A stretch of DNA of 64,000 nucleotides from Sinobacterium caligoides (GCF_003752585.1 NZ_RKHR01000005.1:282947-346946); one strand, 5' to 3'; positions 1-9,196 are shown, counted from the first letter of the stretch. Notes: generated by a model from the sequence alone, not told the origin. Numbers and translations: made by a program.

Positions 1-835
1 CAACAGGCAGATCATCGCTATCACTGGCCTTGAAACCCTCTCCTAGTAGCCGCTGCAATACCGGATGCTGGTCTGGCTGACAGTATGATGGCCAACTATC
101 GGGGGCGAGATCCTGGTACATCTGAAACTTACCAAAAGAAAACAACCCTAGCGCAACATGGTTTCTGCTCACTTGCCAACGTGGCTGAGCAGCAACCGCA
201 GCTTCTACTGCAGCGAAGTATTCTTCTGGTGTCAATTCCTCGGCAAACTCTGGTAGCTCAATCTTAAGCTCCATTTTCAACTTAGCCGCAAGTGTTAGGT
301 TCGGCCCAAGATCTGCTTGAGTGTAATGGAGCTTAAAACGTTCCTTAGCGGAACCTCGTTGTAATTTAACGGGGACCAGTATGAGCGGCGCTTGACGGGC
401 CTTGTCCGGATGACCGTCTTCGTACCAAGTCAGAAAACCTAGTGCCAGATAGAGGATATCGACACCCTGTTCCTGATAAAAGCTATTCGCCTCGGTACTA
501 ATTTTCAGTAACCGCTTATCGAGAAGGCTCGCTGCTAACTTGGTCTGCAAGTGGCAGTCGATATGCCGCTCAGGACCACTCAGTAGCTGCAACTGGTCTT
601 CCAATGGCTCTGAACTGGCGAGTTCAGAATCAGCATTCAATAATTTAGCAGGAAGAGGAATAAAGGACATAGCCTGCTGCTGCTCGACAAGGCGCTCGAA
701 AATCACATCAGATCGCTCATCGACCACCGATAAGGTTTTAGCTGTCGCACGAAAGTGCAGTAGAGTATTGCCGCGGATACCCATATCGAGCAATTCCATG
801 CGACTGATATCCAACTGTTTTTTTATCGACCCCAT
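1..835 (-). CDS. DUF4011 helicase-type protein, N-terminal part, cut by window edge
   Basis: This minus-strand frame is open from an ATG at 833-835 to the left edge, so only about 278 N-terminal residues are present. The start reads MGSIKKQLDISRMELLDMG followed by a G-N-x-L-L-x-F motif. That resembles the DUF4011 opening found at the N-terminus of very large superfamily I helicases (COG1112-like), often followed by a DUF3320 or nuclease domain. Further in, the segment ILYLALGFLTWYEDG and then APLILVPVKL is characteristic of the same domain. The helicase motors would lie outside the window and are inferred. Such proteins are often found in defence or mobile contexts, but nothing here proves that role. 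The assignment rests on motif recognition by eye. Confidence 0.75.
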   Translation of the reverse strand, partial: MGSIKKQLDISRMELLDMGIRGNTLLHFRATAKTLSVVDERSDVIFERLVEQQQAMSFIPLPAKLLNADSELASSEPLEDQLQLLSGPERHIDCHLQTKLAASLLDKRLLKISTEANSFYQEQGVDILYLALGFLTWYEDGHPDKARQAPLILVPVKLQRGSAKERFKLHYTQADLGPNLTLAAKLKMELKIELPEFAEELTPEEYFAAVEAAVAAQPRWQVSRNHVALGLFSFGKFQMYQDLAPDSWPSYCQPDQHPVLQRLLGEGFKASDSDDLPV

Positions 836-1073
836 TGAGAAACTCCCACGCTATCCAGCTTTCATCCTACTAAGCATACTGTCAAAAAATAAAGCACACA
901 TTGTGACTATACACTGATTTCAAGCGCTATTTTTCTTATTTATCCAAACTCAATCAAGCTGTTGGGAGTTTGTCATCGTTGCTGGGCGATCGGCAGGCTA
1001 CAAGTGATAACAGCGTCTCATAGCCACCGAGAAGGCTCGGGCCGCAATAGCTCACGCAGCAAAGCCATTCATT

Positions 1074-1505
1074 CTAGAACGGGATATCGTCATCAAAACT
1101 ATTGGCTGTTTTGCTAGAGACGTCAGCGGGAACGTCATCATAAGTTGGTGCAGTCGCCGATTGATCATAGGAATAGTTATCACTACTATCCGCAGTTGTA
1201 GCACTTGCGGCGGCAACTTTCCATGCCTGAAGACTGGTAAAACACTTCTCACCCTTACCATTACCTGCCCAAAGGCGACCCGATAAATTAAAGTGAGTGA
1301 CGATTTCATCGCCGATTTGATAAGCATCCATTAGTGCACACTTATCCTTAATCAGTTCCAGCGCAACATAGTTAGGGTAACTAGTATTCTCTCCCTCGCC
1401 GGTCAGCTTAATCACGAACTCACGCTTGGTAAAACCGTTATTCCCGTACTCCGTTGTATCACCGATAGAGTGGATTTCACCCTGTACCTCAAAACTCTTG
1501 GACAT
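1074..1505 (-). CDS. DUF3127 single-stranded-DNA-binding-like protein
   Basis: This 143-residue protein starts MSKSFEVQGEIHSIGDT and continues with an OB-fold-like segment (KREFVIKL, YPNYVALEL, GDEIVTHFNLSGR) typical of DUF3127, about residues 1-95. A Ser/Thr/Asp-rich linker follows. The extreme C-terminus is acidic and ends FDDDIPF, which matches the conserved tail by which bacterial SSB recruits repair and replication partners. I infer an accessory ssDNA-binding protein acting in the cytoplasm. The start is supported by AAAGGG eight bases upstream. It stands alone on its strand. Family assignment is good, but the biological role is unproven. Confidence 0.85.
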   Translation of the reverse strand: MSKSFEVQGEIHSIGDTTEYGNNGFTKREFVIKLTGEGENTSYPNYVALELIKDKCALMDAYQIGDEIVTHFNLSGRLWAGNGKGEKCFTSLQAWKVAAASATTADSSDNYSYDQSATAPTYDDVPADVSSKTANSFDDDIPF

Positions 1506-1718
1506 CTAATAACCCTTTATCTAATAAACTCTTGTCTAATAACGCACTACTTTAAGTATATCCACTCACTGCTCCCACTAAATTAAGTAGGACCTACCAC
1601 AGCTACAAGTACTCAATGCGGCCATTCAATCAGCCAGCTAATATATCACTTTCCTTACTGTACTGCGCGTCACTCAAGGCGTGAACCGTATCAAGGCAAT
1701 CGAAAGCCGCGCTCTAAA

Positions 1719-1755
1719 CAAAAATAGCTCCCGATAATCCATTATTATCGAGAGC
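1719..1755 (-). terminator. Rho-independent terminator of the 1792-2883 gene
   Basis: The arms 1727-1738 and 1744-1755 form a 12-bp stem with one G-T pair and a 5-base loop. On the minus strand the stem is followed by a T-rich stretch (TATTTTTG). It lies about 40 bases past the stop codon of the hydrolase gene. Confidence 0.85.
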
Positions 1756-1791
1756 CACCCTCCTCACAACTAAGTTAGACATCTTGCCCCA

Positions 1792-2883
1792 CTAGAGACC
1801 CTTAGAACGATCCTTGACCTCAAAGCCGCTCTCCATAACGATGATCTTCGGTTTAGTAAGCCCCTCCAAGGCTTTCTTAATGTCAATCTTCTCTACCGAC
1901 TGCGTGATATAAGTCTTGTAGTAGTAGACTACATTTTTTGTGTCAGCCACCGATGTCCAGACTGTATAGTCAGTAAACACCCCATCGGCCCCCTGCTCAC
2001 GTATCGAGCCCTTCGGTATATCGAAGGTATTGAGAAGGTGAAATGCGGTGAAGACGGTATCAGCCGCGCCCTTGGTTGGTAACACAGTATTCGCGAAAGC
2101 TACCGCGCGCACAAAACGAGAGGGAGAGGAGTGATCACCTGGCAGACCAACAAGACCAGTACCCTCACCAAAGGGCTTGAGCTTCTGGGTGCCGACCGTG
2201 ATGGTCTCACGATTATCTGACATCAAGCCAATATAGTTATTCAGATTGGTGAGGTGCCAATCGTAGGTCGGGTTATTTGCCACCACATTAACAGTGTTAT
2301 CAAAGATACGTAGACCACTGGCCGTATATTCGATAACAATCGACTTACCGCTGGCGTCGGTAACCGCATAGTGTAGTGGGGCGAAGCTCTTAATCGCATC
2401 GATATAAGTCCCGACCACATGAACGGAAGAGAGCGCAGTCTTCACCTCTTCAACTGTTGCAAAATTACCGAGCAACCAGTTACCCAACTCCTCGCTGGAG
2501 ATGGCTTTGCTCTGATTAGCCTCAGTCAATTCCTCATAGACTGCAAGGTGATTAAAATAGAAGGCGCCAAAATAAAGCCCTTTCTCATTCATACCATCCA
2601 CAATGATTGGCTTGCCTAGCGCTGTCGCCCCTGCAAAGCCATACTTATTGTTATAGCTAAAGCCTTTCTTATCCTCATTTGAAGTCAAGGTATCGATAGC
2701 TGTATTAGCTGGAACGACGGCAATATTGGATTTAATATCAAAGCCAAACTCCATTGTCCGAGCAGGTACTGTTGTACCATCCTTAGCATGAAGTACGATG
2801 CCCGTACACGCCATTGCCGCTGGCATCATGCTTTGCAGAAGAAAAACAACAGCGATCGATTTCGCCCAAAAGGTTTTACTCAT
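1792..2883 (-). CDS. Secreted linear amide C-N hydrolase (choloylglycine hydrolase / penicillin V acylase family)
   Basis: This 363-residue protein begins with a hydrophobic signal sequence ending ...PAAMA, and the next residue is Cys (MACTGIVL). In Ntn hydrolases of this family the Cys exposed by processing is the catalytic nucleophile, so the signal cleavage site coincides with the active-site residue. Further family features are RTMEFGFD after the Cys, GMNEKGLYFGAF, the VIEY segment and NNPTYDWHLTNLNNY. The family hydrolyses amide bonds in bile salts, penicillin V or acyl-homoserine lactones, and the substrate here cannot be told. A periplasmic location is expected. AAAGGGAAAGGAA lies just upstream of the ATG. 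It is monocistronic with a good terminator. Confidence 0.92.
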   Translation of the reverse strand: MSKTFWAKSIAVVFLLQSMMPAAMACTGIVLHAKDGTTVPARTMEFGFDIKSNIAVVPANTAIDTLTSNEDKKGFSYNNKYGFAGATALGKPIIVDGMNEKGLYFGAFYFNHLAVYEELTEANQSKAISSEELGNWLLGNFATVEEVKTALSSVHVVGTYIDAIKSFAPLHYAVTDASGKSIVIEYTASGLRIFDNTVNVVANNPTYDWHLTNLNNYIGLMSDNRETITVGTQKLKPFGEGTGLVGLPGDHSSPSRFVRAVAFANTVLPTKGAADTVFTAFHLLNTFDIPKGSIREQGADGVFTDYTVWTSVADTKNVVYYYKTYITQSVEKIDIKKALEGLTKPKIIVMESGFEVKDRSKGL

Positions 2884-3230
2884 TTCCTTTCCCTTTCATT
2901 AATTAGCCTTGACCATTAAGCATAGCGTGTTTCCCCACCGCTACTAATAGCTAGGTATACCATTGATATGTACAATTATTAGCGCGTTTTAGCATTGAAA
3001 TATCAGCGAGATAAACTCACAATAGACTAAGTCAAAGGTGTGATTTGATCTCCCCCACTCTCAACACCATAGCAACTACGATTCACCGTCTATACTTAAG
3101 ACCTCGATTAAAACGGATTTAATCGACAAAGAGTGCGCGACATCAGACTTTAGCGCACAGCAGCCGATAAGAATGAGCTAGCCTTTCGGCTCAACATCAT
3201 ATTCAATATCACGTACAACAAGGATGGCTC
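2884..3230. promoter_or_regulatory. Divergent intergenic region
   Basis: This 347-base gap separates the hydrolase gene (minus) from the egtD-like gene (plus), so it must hold both promoters. It is AT-rich. No coding segment was found. No operator could be assigned with confidence. Confidence 0.5.
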
Positions 3231-4214
3231 ATGCAAGGAATGCAATCCACAGAACAAATCATCAGTAAAGAAACATTAGTAGACCCTAGTGACGAGCTGT
3301 TCGTCGGGCTAAACCGCCCAAACAAACGTATTGATCAAAAGTTTCACTACAACGAATACGGGTCCGCCCTATTTGGAAAGATTACCGCCCTGCCCGAATA
3401 TTATCTGACTCGCACGGAGTCCCTATTATTACAACGACACAGTGAGGAGATTGCTCAATACATGGGGGCGGGGCAAATGCTTATTGAGCACGGCGCAGGT
3501 AATTGCGGCAAGGTCCGCCATTTGTTGGCCCCCCTACAACCTCAATGTTATGTTCCCATCGATATTTCGGCTGAGTTCTTATTCCAATCTGCCTGCCACT
3601 TACAGCAAGACTTCTCAGAGCTCTACATTCATCCGATAGCTGGCGACATTACGACCAGCAGTCAACTACCTGAGCACTATCGAAAACTCAAAAAATGCGT
3701 CCTTTACCTGGGGTCGAGCATTGCTAATTATCCCCCTGAGCAAGCCATCACAATCCTTCGTCAAATTCATCAACTCATCGCACCTAGCGGCGGCCTACTG
3801 ATTGGTGTTGATCTACAAAAGGATACATCGATATTACAGCAAGCCTACAACGACGAGCAGGGGCTCGTAGCCGACTTCAACCTCAACGCCCTCCAGCACG
3901 CGAATGAGCTTCTAGATGGTAACTTTGACCAGGACTTATTCGATCATGTGGCCTTCTATAATGAAGACAAGCAACGCATAGAGATGCACTTACAAAGCAG
4001 CGTAGATCACGAAGTAGAGCTGCTAGGGCAGACGATACCCATTCGGGCCGGTGAGCGCATTCAAACATTGCAATCTTATAAGTACACCGTCGAAAGCTTC
4101 GCCGCACTTGCTCAACAAGCCGGCCTAATACCGGTCAAACAGTGGATCGATGAACAACAACTCTATAGCCTGCAATACTTTTCTAGCCCTCAGTCACCAG
4201 AGAGCACTCGATAG
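3231..4214 (+). CDS. egtD: L-histidine N-alpha-methyltransferase (EgtD-type)
   Basis: This 327-residue SAM-dependent methyltransferase is of the DUF2260/EgtD type. The N-terminal block YNEYGSALFGKITALPEYYL followed by TRTE (about residues 40-65) is the family hallmark. The SAM-binding loop reads EHGAGNCGK near residue 85, followed by PIDIS. LYLGSSIANY corresponds to the conserved GSSIGN block. EgtD trimethylates histidine to hercynine, the first step of ergothioneine synthesis. The EgtB sulfoxide synthase that normally accompanies it is not in this window. The start is set by AAGGA seven bases upstream, and a second in-frame ATG lies three codons later. Substrate specificity is inferred from family. 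Confidence 0.9.
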   Translation: MQGMQSTEQIISKETLVDPSDELFVGLNRPNKRIDQKFHYNEYGSALFGKITALPEYYLTRTESLLLQRHSEEIAQYMGAGQMLIEHGAGNCGKVRHLLAPLQPQCYVPIDISAEFLFQSACHLQQDFSELYIHPIAGDITTSSQLPEHYRKLKKCVLYLGSSIANYPPEQAITILRQIHQLIAPSGGLLIGVDLQKDTSILQQAYNDEQGLVADFNLNALQHANELLDGNFDQDLFDHVAFYNEDKQRIEMHLQSSVDHEVELLGQTIPIRAGERIQTLQSYKYTVESFAALAQQAGLIPVKQWIDEQQLYSLQYFSSPQSPESTR

Positions 4215-4339
4215 GTTTGTTATCGGTTCGCACTGACTAACTGTAGATGAGAATCGTCGAGGGGATAGATAAAAATGGTTTGGCACTAGAGCTAACAACA
4301 CAGATGTTGCCGGAGAAAACTTACAGAGGTGGGAACAAA

Positions 4340-4379
4340 GCCCAAAATAATTCACGACGGCCTGCATCGCAGCCGTCGT
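4340..4379 (-). terminator. Terminator of the cold-shock gene
   Basis: A perfect 8-bp stem (4354-4361 with 4372-4379) with a 10-base loop is followed on the minus strand by GAATTATTTTGGG. It sits about 50 bases beyond the stop codon of the cold-shock gene. It also lies in the convergent gap after egtD and could act on that transcript. Confidence 0.75.
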
Positions 4380-4429
4380 AACTTATCAACCCGATCGATG
4401 ACCGGATCGTCAAAACGAAAGCTCAGGTG

Positions 4430-4639
4430 TTAAACGGGGTTAACGTTTTCTGCCTGAGGGCCTTTCTGACCATCAGTCACGATGAACTCTACCTTTTGAC
4501 CTTCTGCTAAGGTCTTAAAACCTGAGCCCTGGATAGAACTAAAATGAACGAAAACGTCTGGACCGGACTCTTGCTCAATAAAACCAAAGCCTTTTGATTC
4601 GTTGAACCATTTAACCGTTCCGGTGGAAGTATTAGACAT
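4430..4639 (-). CDS. Cold-shock protein, CspA family
   Basis: This 69-residue protein is a complete single cold-shock (OB-fold) domain. The RNA-binding motifs are visible: RNP1 as KGFGFI and RNP2 as VFVHF, preceded by TGTVKWFN. The end, GPQAENV, is typical. Proteins of this family bind single-stranded RNA or DNA and melt secondary structure in cytoplasmic mRNA. The ATG is preceded by AGGGTTCAGGT. The gene is monocistronic with a dedicated terminator and an upstream non-coding stretch of about 500 bases. Cold induction cannot be judged from sequence. Confidence 0.97.
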   Translation of the reverse strand: MSNTSTGTVKWFNESKGFGFIEQESGPDVFVHFSSIQGSGFKTLAEGQKVEFIVTDGQKGPQAENVNPV

Positions 4640-4721
4640 ACCTGAACCCTATAATTATTGATGTAAAACACCTCTAAAACGAGGCCGAACTCTTCTACTG
4701 CAGTTATAGTTTATGATAATC

Positions 4722-4740
4722 ATGACTTAACACTAGTCAT
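4722..4740. promoter_or_regulatory. Inverted repeat near the cold-shock gene promoter
   Basis: ATGACT and AGTCAT arms are separated by 7 bases. The repeat overlaps the likely promoter of the cold-shock gene, about 85-100 bases before its start codon. It could be an operator, but no regulator is identified. Confidence 0.35.
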
Positions 4741-5095
4741 AATGGTTATCTCTGAACCGGACATAAATGCTTTCTGCGTCAAAGAGCAGGTAAAATTATA
4801 AACAGCCGAAAGGTGCTGTCAAGACATTGCGTACTCTTTAGTATTGTTTCCGCCTAACCGTCTTATCATGCTCATATCAAGAATAGAGTTGGCTGTATCA
4901 ACAAGCCAACATTACAACCGCGTAACAATGATCAAATGAACAAAAGGGTGAGGTTTTCTCGAGTAAGCATTCATTCCCCATGCCCAGCCTCTACAGACCA
5001 GCATAAGAGTGAAAAAATACGCATGCTACAAAGTAGCTCAACGGCTACCAGTATTATCGAGCTGCACACCCCCTAGCCTCTTGCCTCTTGCCTAC

Positions 5096-5120
5096 TATAG
5101 CGCTAGAGACTAGCGCTATA
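5096..5120. terminator. Perfect 11-bp hairpin after the 5150-6073 gene
   Basis: Arms 5096-5106 and 5110-5120 pair perfectly around a 3-base loop. There is no clear T-tract on either side. The hairpin lies 30 bases past the stop codon of the minus-strand gene, so a terminator or 3'-end stabiliser is the likely role. Confidence 0.55.
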
Positions 5121-5149
5121 CATCAACAACACACAGCTTTTAGATACGC

Positions 5150-6073
5150 TCACTCCCAGAAGAAGCGCACCTGTTTGATACGGTATGTATATTCATCAAA
5201 CTTGAAGAAGACAATACCGCTTCGCTGCACACCTTGATCAACAAGATTAAAGCGTGCACTCGTGTACCAACCTGCCGACTTTAGCTCTGACAAACTGAGT
5301 GTCACACCTTGACGGCGAAGATCAAAACCGTCCAAGTCATAACGGATACCAGCCACAGGGAACTCAACATCCCCCTTCCACCAACTAAACTGATTTTTTA
5401 GCTCCGCCTTGCTGCCACTATTGACTACCTCGGCAAAACGCAACGCTTTCTTCTTACCCAAATCAAAAATACCGACAGTCATCCCTTTGAGATAACCCAT
5501 CGCCCCTTGAACCCCCTGCTCTTCCAGCATCCTCAAAGCCATTTCGGCCCCTGTGACAAGCCCTGCTTGATCCCCCAAGACCTGACCAATCATCGCGTTC
5601 AGCTCCCAATGTGCAGCCAAACGCTTGATCTTAGCTTCGCCCTGCTCTTCAATCACTTTGTAACGCAAATGCGTCGGCACGACCACCACCAGGCCGGAGC
5701 TCATCACCGTTGTGATATCAACGTCTCGAATCACTTCATTGCCTGCGACAATGTCCTCCTTCACATGAAAACTTATGTTGTTAGTGGCAATGAAAGTGTC
5801 ATAGAAATTGTCGAGAGGTAACTTGCTGTAACTTTGCGTCTGCTCGTCCCATAACGTCTTGTGCGGCTGTGTGCCGACGGGATCCTCAATCTTTGATTGC
5901 TCGGCAAACAAATCAAGCCATTGCCCCTTATCGTGTACCGCCACAATCGCAGGCGACGCCTCTACCACAGCCATTATTTGCTCGCGTGTCAGCTCAGCCA
6001 GAGATGTAATACTAAAGAGGCTGCTGCATAGCAAAACAGCCCCACTGATAGCAGAAAGAAGATTCTTATTCAT
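5150..6073 (-). CDS. Secreted NTF2/SnoaL-like protein of unknown function
   Basis: This 307-residue protein has an N-terminal signal peptide (MNKNLLSAISGAVLLCSSLF, likely cleaved after SLA). The mature part begins with a helix and then WLDLFAEQSKIEDPVGTQPH, the look of a SnoaL/ketosteroid-isomerase (NTF2-like) domain with its Asp-Pro motif. VVVVPTHLRYKVIEEQG followed by LAAHWELNAM fits the same fold. The C-terminal third, including WYTSARFNLVDQGVQRSGIV, may be a second domain of related fold. A periplasmic or lipid-related role is only inference. No neighbour suggests a pathway, and the gene is monocistronic. Confidence 0.8.
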   Translation of the reverse strand: MNKNLLSAISGAVLLCSSLFSITSLAELTREQIMAVVEASPAIVAVHDKGQWLDLFAEQSKIEDPVGTQPHKTLWDEQTQSYSKLPLDNFYDTFIATNNISFHVKEDIVAGNEVIRDVDITTVMSSGLVVVVPTHLRYKVIEEQGEAKIKRLAAHWELNAMIGQVLGDQAGLVTGAEMALRMLEEQGVQGAMGYLKGMTVGIFDLGKKKALRFAEVVNSGSKAELKNQFSWWKGDVEFPVAGIRYDLDGFDLRRQGVTLSLSELKSAGWYTSARFNLVDQGVQRSGIVFFKFDEYTYRIKQVRFFWE

Positions 6074-6340
6074 AACTAATCCATTATTATGTCAATGAGC
6101 GCGAAGTATAACGACCATAACAACAAGCCGGGAAGCATAGCGAAAGTGAAATCGCTACTGGTTAACCCTTTTTCCTACAAACATAATAATATTTTTCTCA
6201 AAAATACAAAAACTTAACGCTCTAACAGCCACCACATGAAAAACAGCCTTCAATAGCAGTAAGTGGGCAGAACAGACGGAAGAGCTCTATTTAAAAAAAA
6301 CGACACATCAGTAAAGTCTGCGTTAACCAACCTTCATTAT

Positions 6341-7249
6341 TTATTCCGCTTCGGCAACCACACTGCGGCCCCGTAACTTGCCCCAAAAAAACCCCGCCCA
6401 GCCTCTACCCCTACGAGAAGATAACCAAGACAACAGAAGCGATGGCATGATAACCAATGCGGTACCCAACCAACTAAGGCCATCCAACCACTCATCAAAA
6501 AACAGCCAACCGAAGAATATGCAGAACAGTAAACCTGAGTATTCAGCAATAGCTATCTCACTGGCCTGGGCTTGTCGATAGGCAAGCACACAGAACCATT
6601 GGTAGATTAATAACGAGCCATTGGCGAGTATAGCGACCAGCAGTAATGACCAGCTCAGCCCTTCTACACCCTGGTAAGCGACAAACGCCAGCACCGGCGG
6701 AAAGCCAAATAGGTTTGTGAAAAACAATGTAATCGCCGGTGACTCGCTATGCGGCAGCTTTTTCAATAGTAACTGACAGATTGAAAACACAAATGCCGAG
6801 GCAATCACTGCAAGCCCGAAGATATTGACCTGGCTTGGCCGGAGAATAATAAGGATACCGACAAAGGCGATAATACAAGCTAACGCTTGCACGCCGCTGA
6901 TTTTCTCCTTTAGAAAAAGGCCGCCCATCAACATGATCATTAATGGTGCCGAATAAAATAACGAGCTTACCGTAGCTAGCGGCAATGACATCAAGCCTAG
7001 TACAAGAAATAATGCACCAAAGACACCGATATTACCTCTAATCAGGTGGATCTTCATTTTCTTCGATGTCGAAGCCCCCGCGTGTAACCATAGCGGCAAG
7101 GCAATAAGTATAGAGACACACTGACGCACCAGCATAAAGGTGGCGGCATTAGTATCCGCTGGCAACCATTTAATCGCGACATCATAGACGGAGCTAAAGG
7201 CGCTACCGATAATCAGCAACGCGATTCCCAAAAGTACATTTCTTTTCAT
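6341..7249 (-). CDS. EamA/DMT-family inner-membrane transporter
   Basis: This 302-residue protein is made of about ten hydrophobic helices in two EamA repeats, the usual length for the drug/metabolite transporter superfamily. The first repeat contains ADTNAATFMLVRQ and LPLATVSSLFYSAPLMIML. The second contains SEIAIAEYSGLLFCIFFGWL. The C-terminus is basic. Substrates of this superfamily are diverse and cannot be predicted here. The gene is divergent from a LysR regulator 180 bases away, a layout that usually means the regulator controls the transporter. Confidence 0.92.
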   Translation of the reverse strand: MKRNVLLGIALLIIGSAFSSVYDVAIKWLPADTNAATFMLVRQCVSILIALPLWLHAGASTSKKMKIHLIRGNIGVFGALFLVLGLMSLPLATVSSLFYSAPLMIMLMGGLFLKEKISGVQALACIIAFVGILIILRPSQVNIFGLAVIASAFVFSICQLLLKKLPHSESPAITLFFTNLFGFPPVLAFVAYQGVEGLSWSLLLVAILANGSLLIYQWFCVLAYRQAQASEIAIAEYSGLLFCIFFGWLFFDEWLDGLSWLGTALVIMPSLLLSWLSSRRGRGWAGFFWGKLRGRSVVAEAE

Positions 7250-7429
7250 AACAGCAAACTACACAAATTTATTGACGACAGTGGCTTTGCGCAACAACGT
7301 CTTTTTTAGACCAAACACGGAGCGAGAGAGATAATGTGGCGCATGGTATAGCGTGATAGTATTTAGATGAAATGAAGGTTTTTAACCATTGATGAATTTA
7401 ATTCAACTACCAAGCTGCAGGTCATTATT
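7250..7429. promoter_or_regulatory. Divergent promoter region, EamA transporter / LysR regulator
   Basis: This 180-base AT-rich spacer lies between the start codons of the divergent transporter and LysR genes. LysR proteins typically bind between such genes at T-N11-A dyads. No single site stands out enough to be called. Confidence 0.45.
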
Positions 7430-8305
7430 GTGAGGAAGATTCCCCCCTTGCGTGCTCTACAAGTATTTGAAGCTGCCGCTAGGCAGCAGCACTTTTCACG
7501 TGCCGCGAGTGAGCTGTGCATTACGCCGAGCGCTGTCTCACATCAGATCAAGCTACTCGAAGAGCATTTTTCCGAGCAACTGTTCAAGCGCGATGGCAGG
7601 CAACTCAAGCTTACTGCGAAGGGCACACTGCTCTATAAAGAGCTGTCACAGATTTTTGATGCCTTGTCAGGGCTCAACCAACAAATCTCCGGCGGCGAAA
7701 CACCTGAGCTGCGCCTTGCGGTTTACAGCTCCTTTTCCGTGAAATGGCTGATTCCACGCTTGGGACTGTTTCGGCAACAACACCCCGAGATCAATATCCG
7801 CTTAAACATGTTCACCGATGACCCCGTGCTCTCTGATAGCGTTGCCGACATGTTCATTACTGGCAGCTGTAACCACCCTGCCTACGCCTGCCAGCTGTTA
7901 CATAAAGAGCGCCTCATTCCTGTTTGCCACCCCGAGCTCATTGCACGCAGTGAAAACATCAATGTTGAGACACTCTTTGAACAACCGTTATTGGCTGTTG
8001 ATGAGGAGCTAACAGGCATCGACTGGGAGCTCTGGCAAAAAGCCAATGACGTCACTTTCCCCGCCGGTCAACAACAGCATGTATTTAGTCATATCCTGAT
8101 GGCGATTGAGGCCGCCATTGCCGGGCAAGGTGTCGCACTCGCTTCCGATTTCATGGTGGACAATGATATCGCCACAAACCGGCTTGTCGCCCTTGATTTG
8201 CCCGATGTCTATACTGGCTTTGAGTTCAACTTCATGTGCAAAAAGCACCGTTTAAAAGAGCCCTCGATAGCCGCCTTCATCGACTGGATCAGCGAGCAAA
8301 TTTAA
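7430..8305 (+). CDS. LysR-family regulator, GcvA-like
   Basis: This 291-residue protein starts at GTG (7430); the nearest upstream ATG frames run into stops. The N-terminal HTH (PPLRALQVFEAAARQQHFSR, SAVSHQIKLLEEHF, LFKR) is the GcvA/AmpR-type opening. The C-terminal co-inducer domain has the usual RLAVYSSFSVKWLIPRLG and GQGVALASDFMV blocks. It is predicted to control the divergent EamA gene and itself. The effector is unknown. Confidence 0.93.
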   Translation: MRKIPPLRALQVFEAAARQQHFSRAASELCITPSAVSHQIKLLEEHFSEQLFKRDGRQLKLTAKGTLLYKELSQIFDALSGLNQQISGGETPELRLAVYSSFSVKWLIPRLGLFRQQHPEINIRLNMFTDDPVLSDSVADMFITGSCNHPAYACQLLHKERLIPVCHPELIARSENINVETLFEQPLLAVDEELTGIDWELWQKANDVTFPAGQQQHVFSHILMAIEAAIAGQGVALASDFMVDNDIATNRLVALDLPDVYTGFEFNFMCKKHRLKEPSIAAFIDWISEQI

Positions 8306-8405
8306 ACTAATCGAACATTATAGAAGCAATATTTGATGGAGACAGATGAAGCCCCCCTCATAAATACGCTACGCTGAACGGTCACAATATTAATAGGAAA
8401 AGCAA

Positions 8406-8891
8406 ATGAGTCATAAAATCTGTCAACTCGCCTTGGTAGGAGCGCTTGCCTTAACACCACTCATGCTTATTTCTGGTTGCTCTGGAACCCCCTCAATCGA
8501 CACCGTAGCTTCGCAACAGCAAAGCAACGCCATTGAGCTATTGCTTCCCGAAGACGACAAACTCTACTACCGCTTGATGACTGACTTCATTCAAGCTGGC
8601 GGCGAAGACCCCTTTCCTAGCATTAAAATGGTTGGCTCCCCCCTTGCTGATGACATCACACCGCGTGAACTCGCCTATCTGGTCTCCCAATCGATTGTGC
8701 CCTACCCAGATGCAGCCGAGGTGACTTATTTTGAAATTAAGGATGGCACTGCTTATGTTGAGTTTGAAATGGACATAGATGGCTGGGCCGGGGTCTCCAA
8801 CACCCAGGGCAGACTGACCCCGCTTCTAGAGCTGAACCTGCTACAGTTCCAGAATATCAATCGTGTCCACCGTGGCCGTCTGCCTCAATAA
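8406..8891 (+). CDS. Putative lipoprotein of unknown function
   Basis: This 161-residue protein has a clear lipobox (LISGC near residues 22-26), predicting a lipid-anchored periplasmic protein. The remainder is acidic. A C-terminal stretch (EVTYFEIKDGTAYVEFEMD followed by GRLTPLLELNLLQF) recalls beta-alpha folds of the GerMN/sporulation type, but the match is too weak to name. AGGAAAAGC precedes the ATG. No operon partner is evident. Confidence 0.8.
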   Translation: MSHKICQLALVGALALTPLMLISGCSGTPSIDTVASQQQSNAIELLLPEDDKLYYRLMTDFIQAGGEDPFPSIKMVGSPLADDITPRELAYLVSQSIVPYPDAAEVTYFEIKDGTAYVEFEMDIDGWAGVSNTQGRLTPLLELNLLQFQNINRVHRGRLPQ

Positions 8892-9196
8892 ATAATATCC
8901 GCTTCGCATTGCGAACCTCGGAGGGACGCCCCCTCTCTTACCTATGTAGCGCCACCTGCGCAACTGTGAGCAATATAAGTATAATCACTCACACGGCAAC
9001 AGAGTTATGCTAGTATGTCGTAGGTCACTTGTTAGTGGAGGTTCGTTACATTAACATTCGTACATGTTAGCGAATCTTATTGCTTGATACTGGTAACAGT
9101 TGCGTTTAAGACGCATACACACACCTTCTTTCTGATGACTGACCAACAGTAAAAGGCAACTTAGATGACCTCAACCACACAGGCTGTTAGTACGCG
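8892..9196. promoter_or_regulatory. Upstream region of the efflux operon
   Basis: This 305-base non-coding stretch holds the promoter of the 9197-15824 operon. Short inverted elements are visible around 9050-9085 (for example AACAT and ATGTT arms, and ATTCG and CGAAT arms), possible operators for an unseen regulator. A small ORF (9165-9200) overlaps the start of the first structural gene. Confidence 0.45.

Larger units (their letters stand above)
4640..5149. other. Intergenic region upstream of the cold-shock gene
   Basis: No coding sequence was seen in these 510 bases. The part nearest 4640 should hold the leader and promoter of the cold-shock gene. On the minus strand a weak -35/-10 pair (TTAAGT, 16 bases, TATAAC) can be drawn next to an inverted repeat at 4722-4740. 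The far end holds a perfect hairpin at 5096-5120 behind the 5150-6073 gene. Confidence 0.5.
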
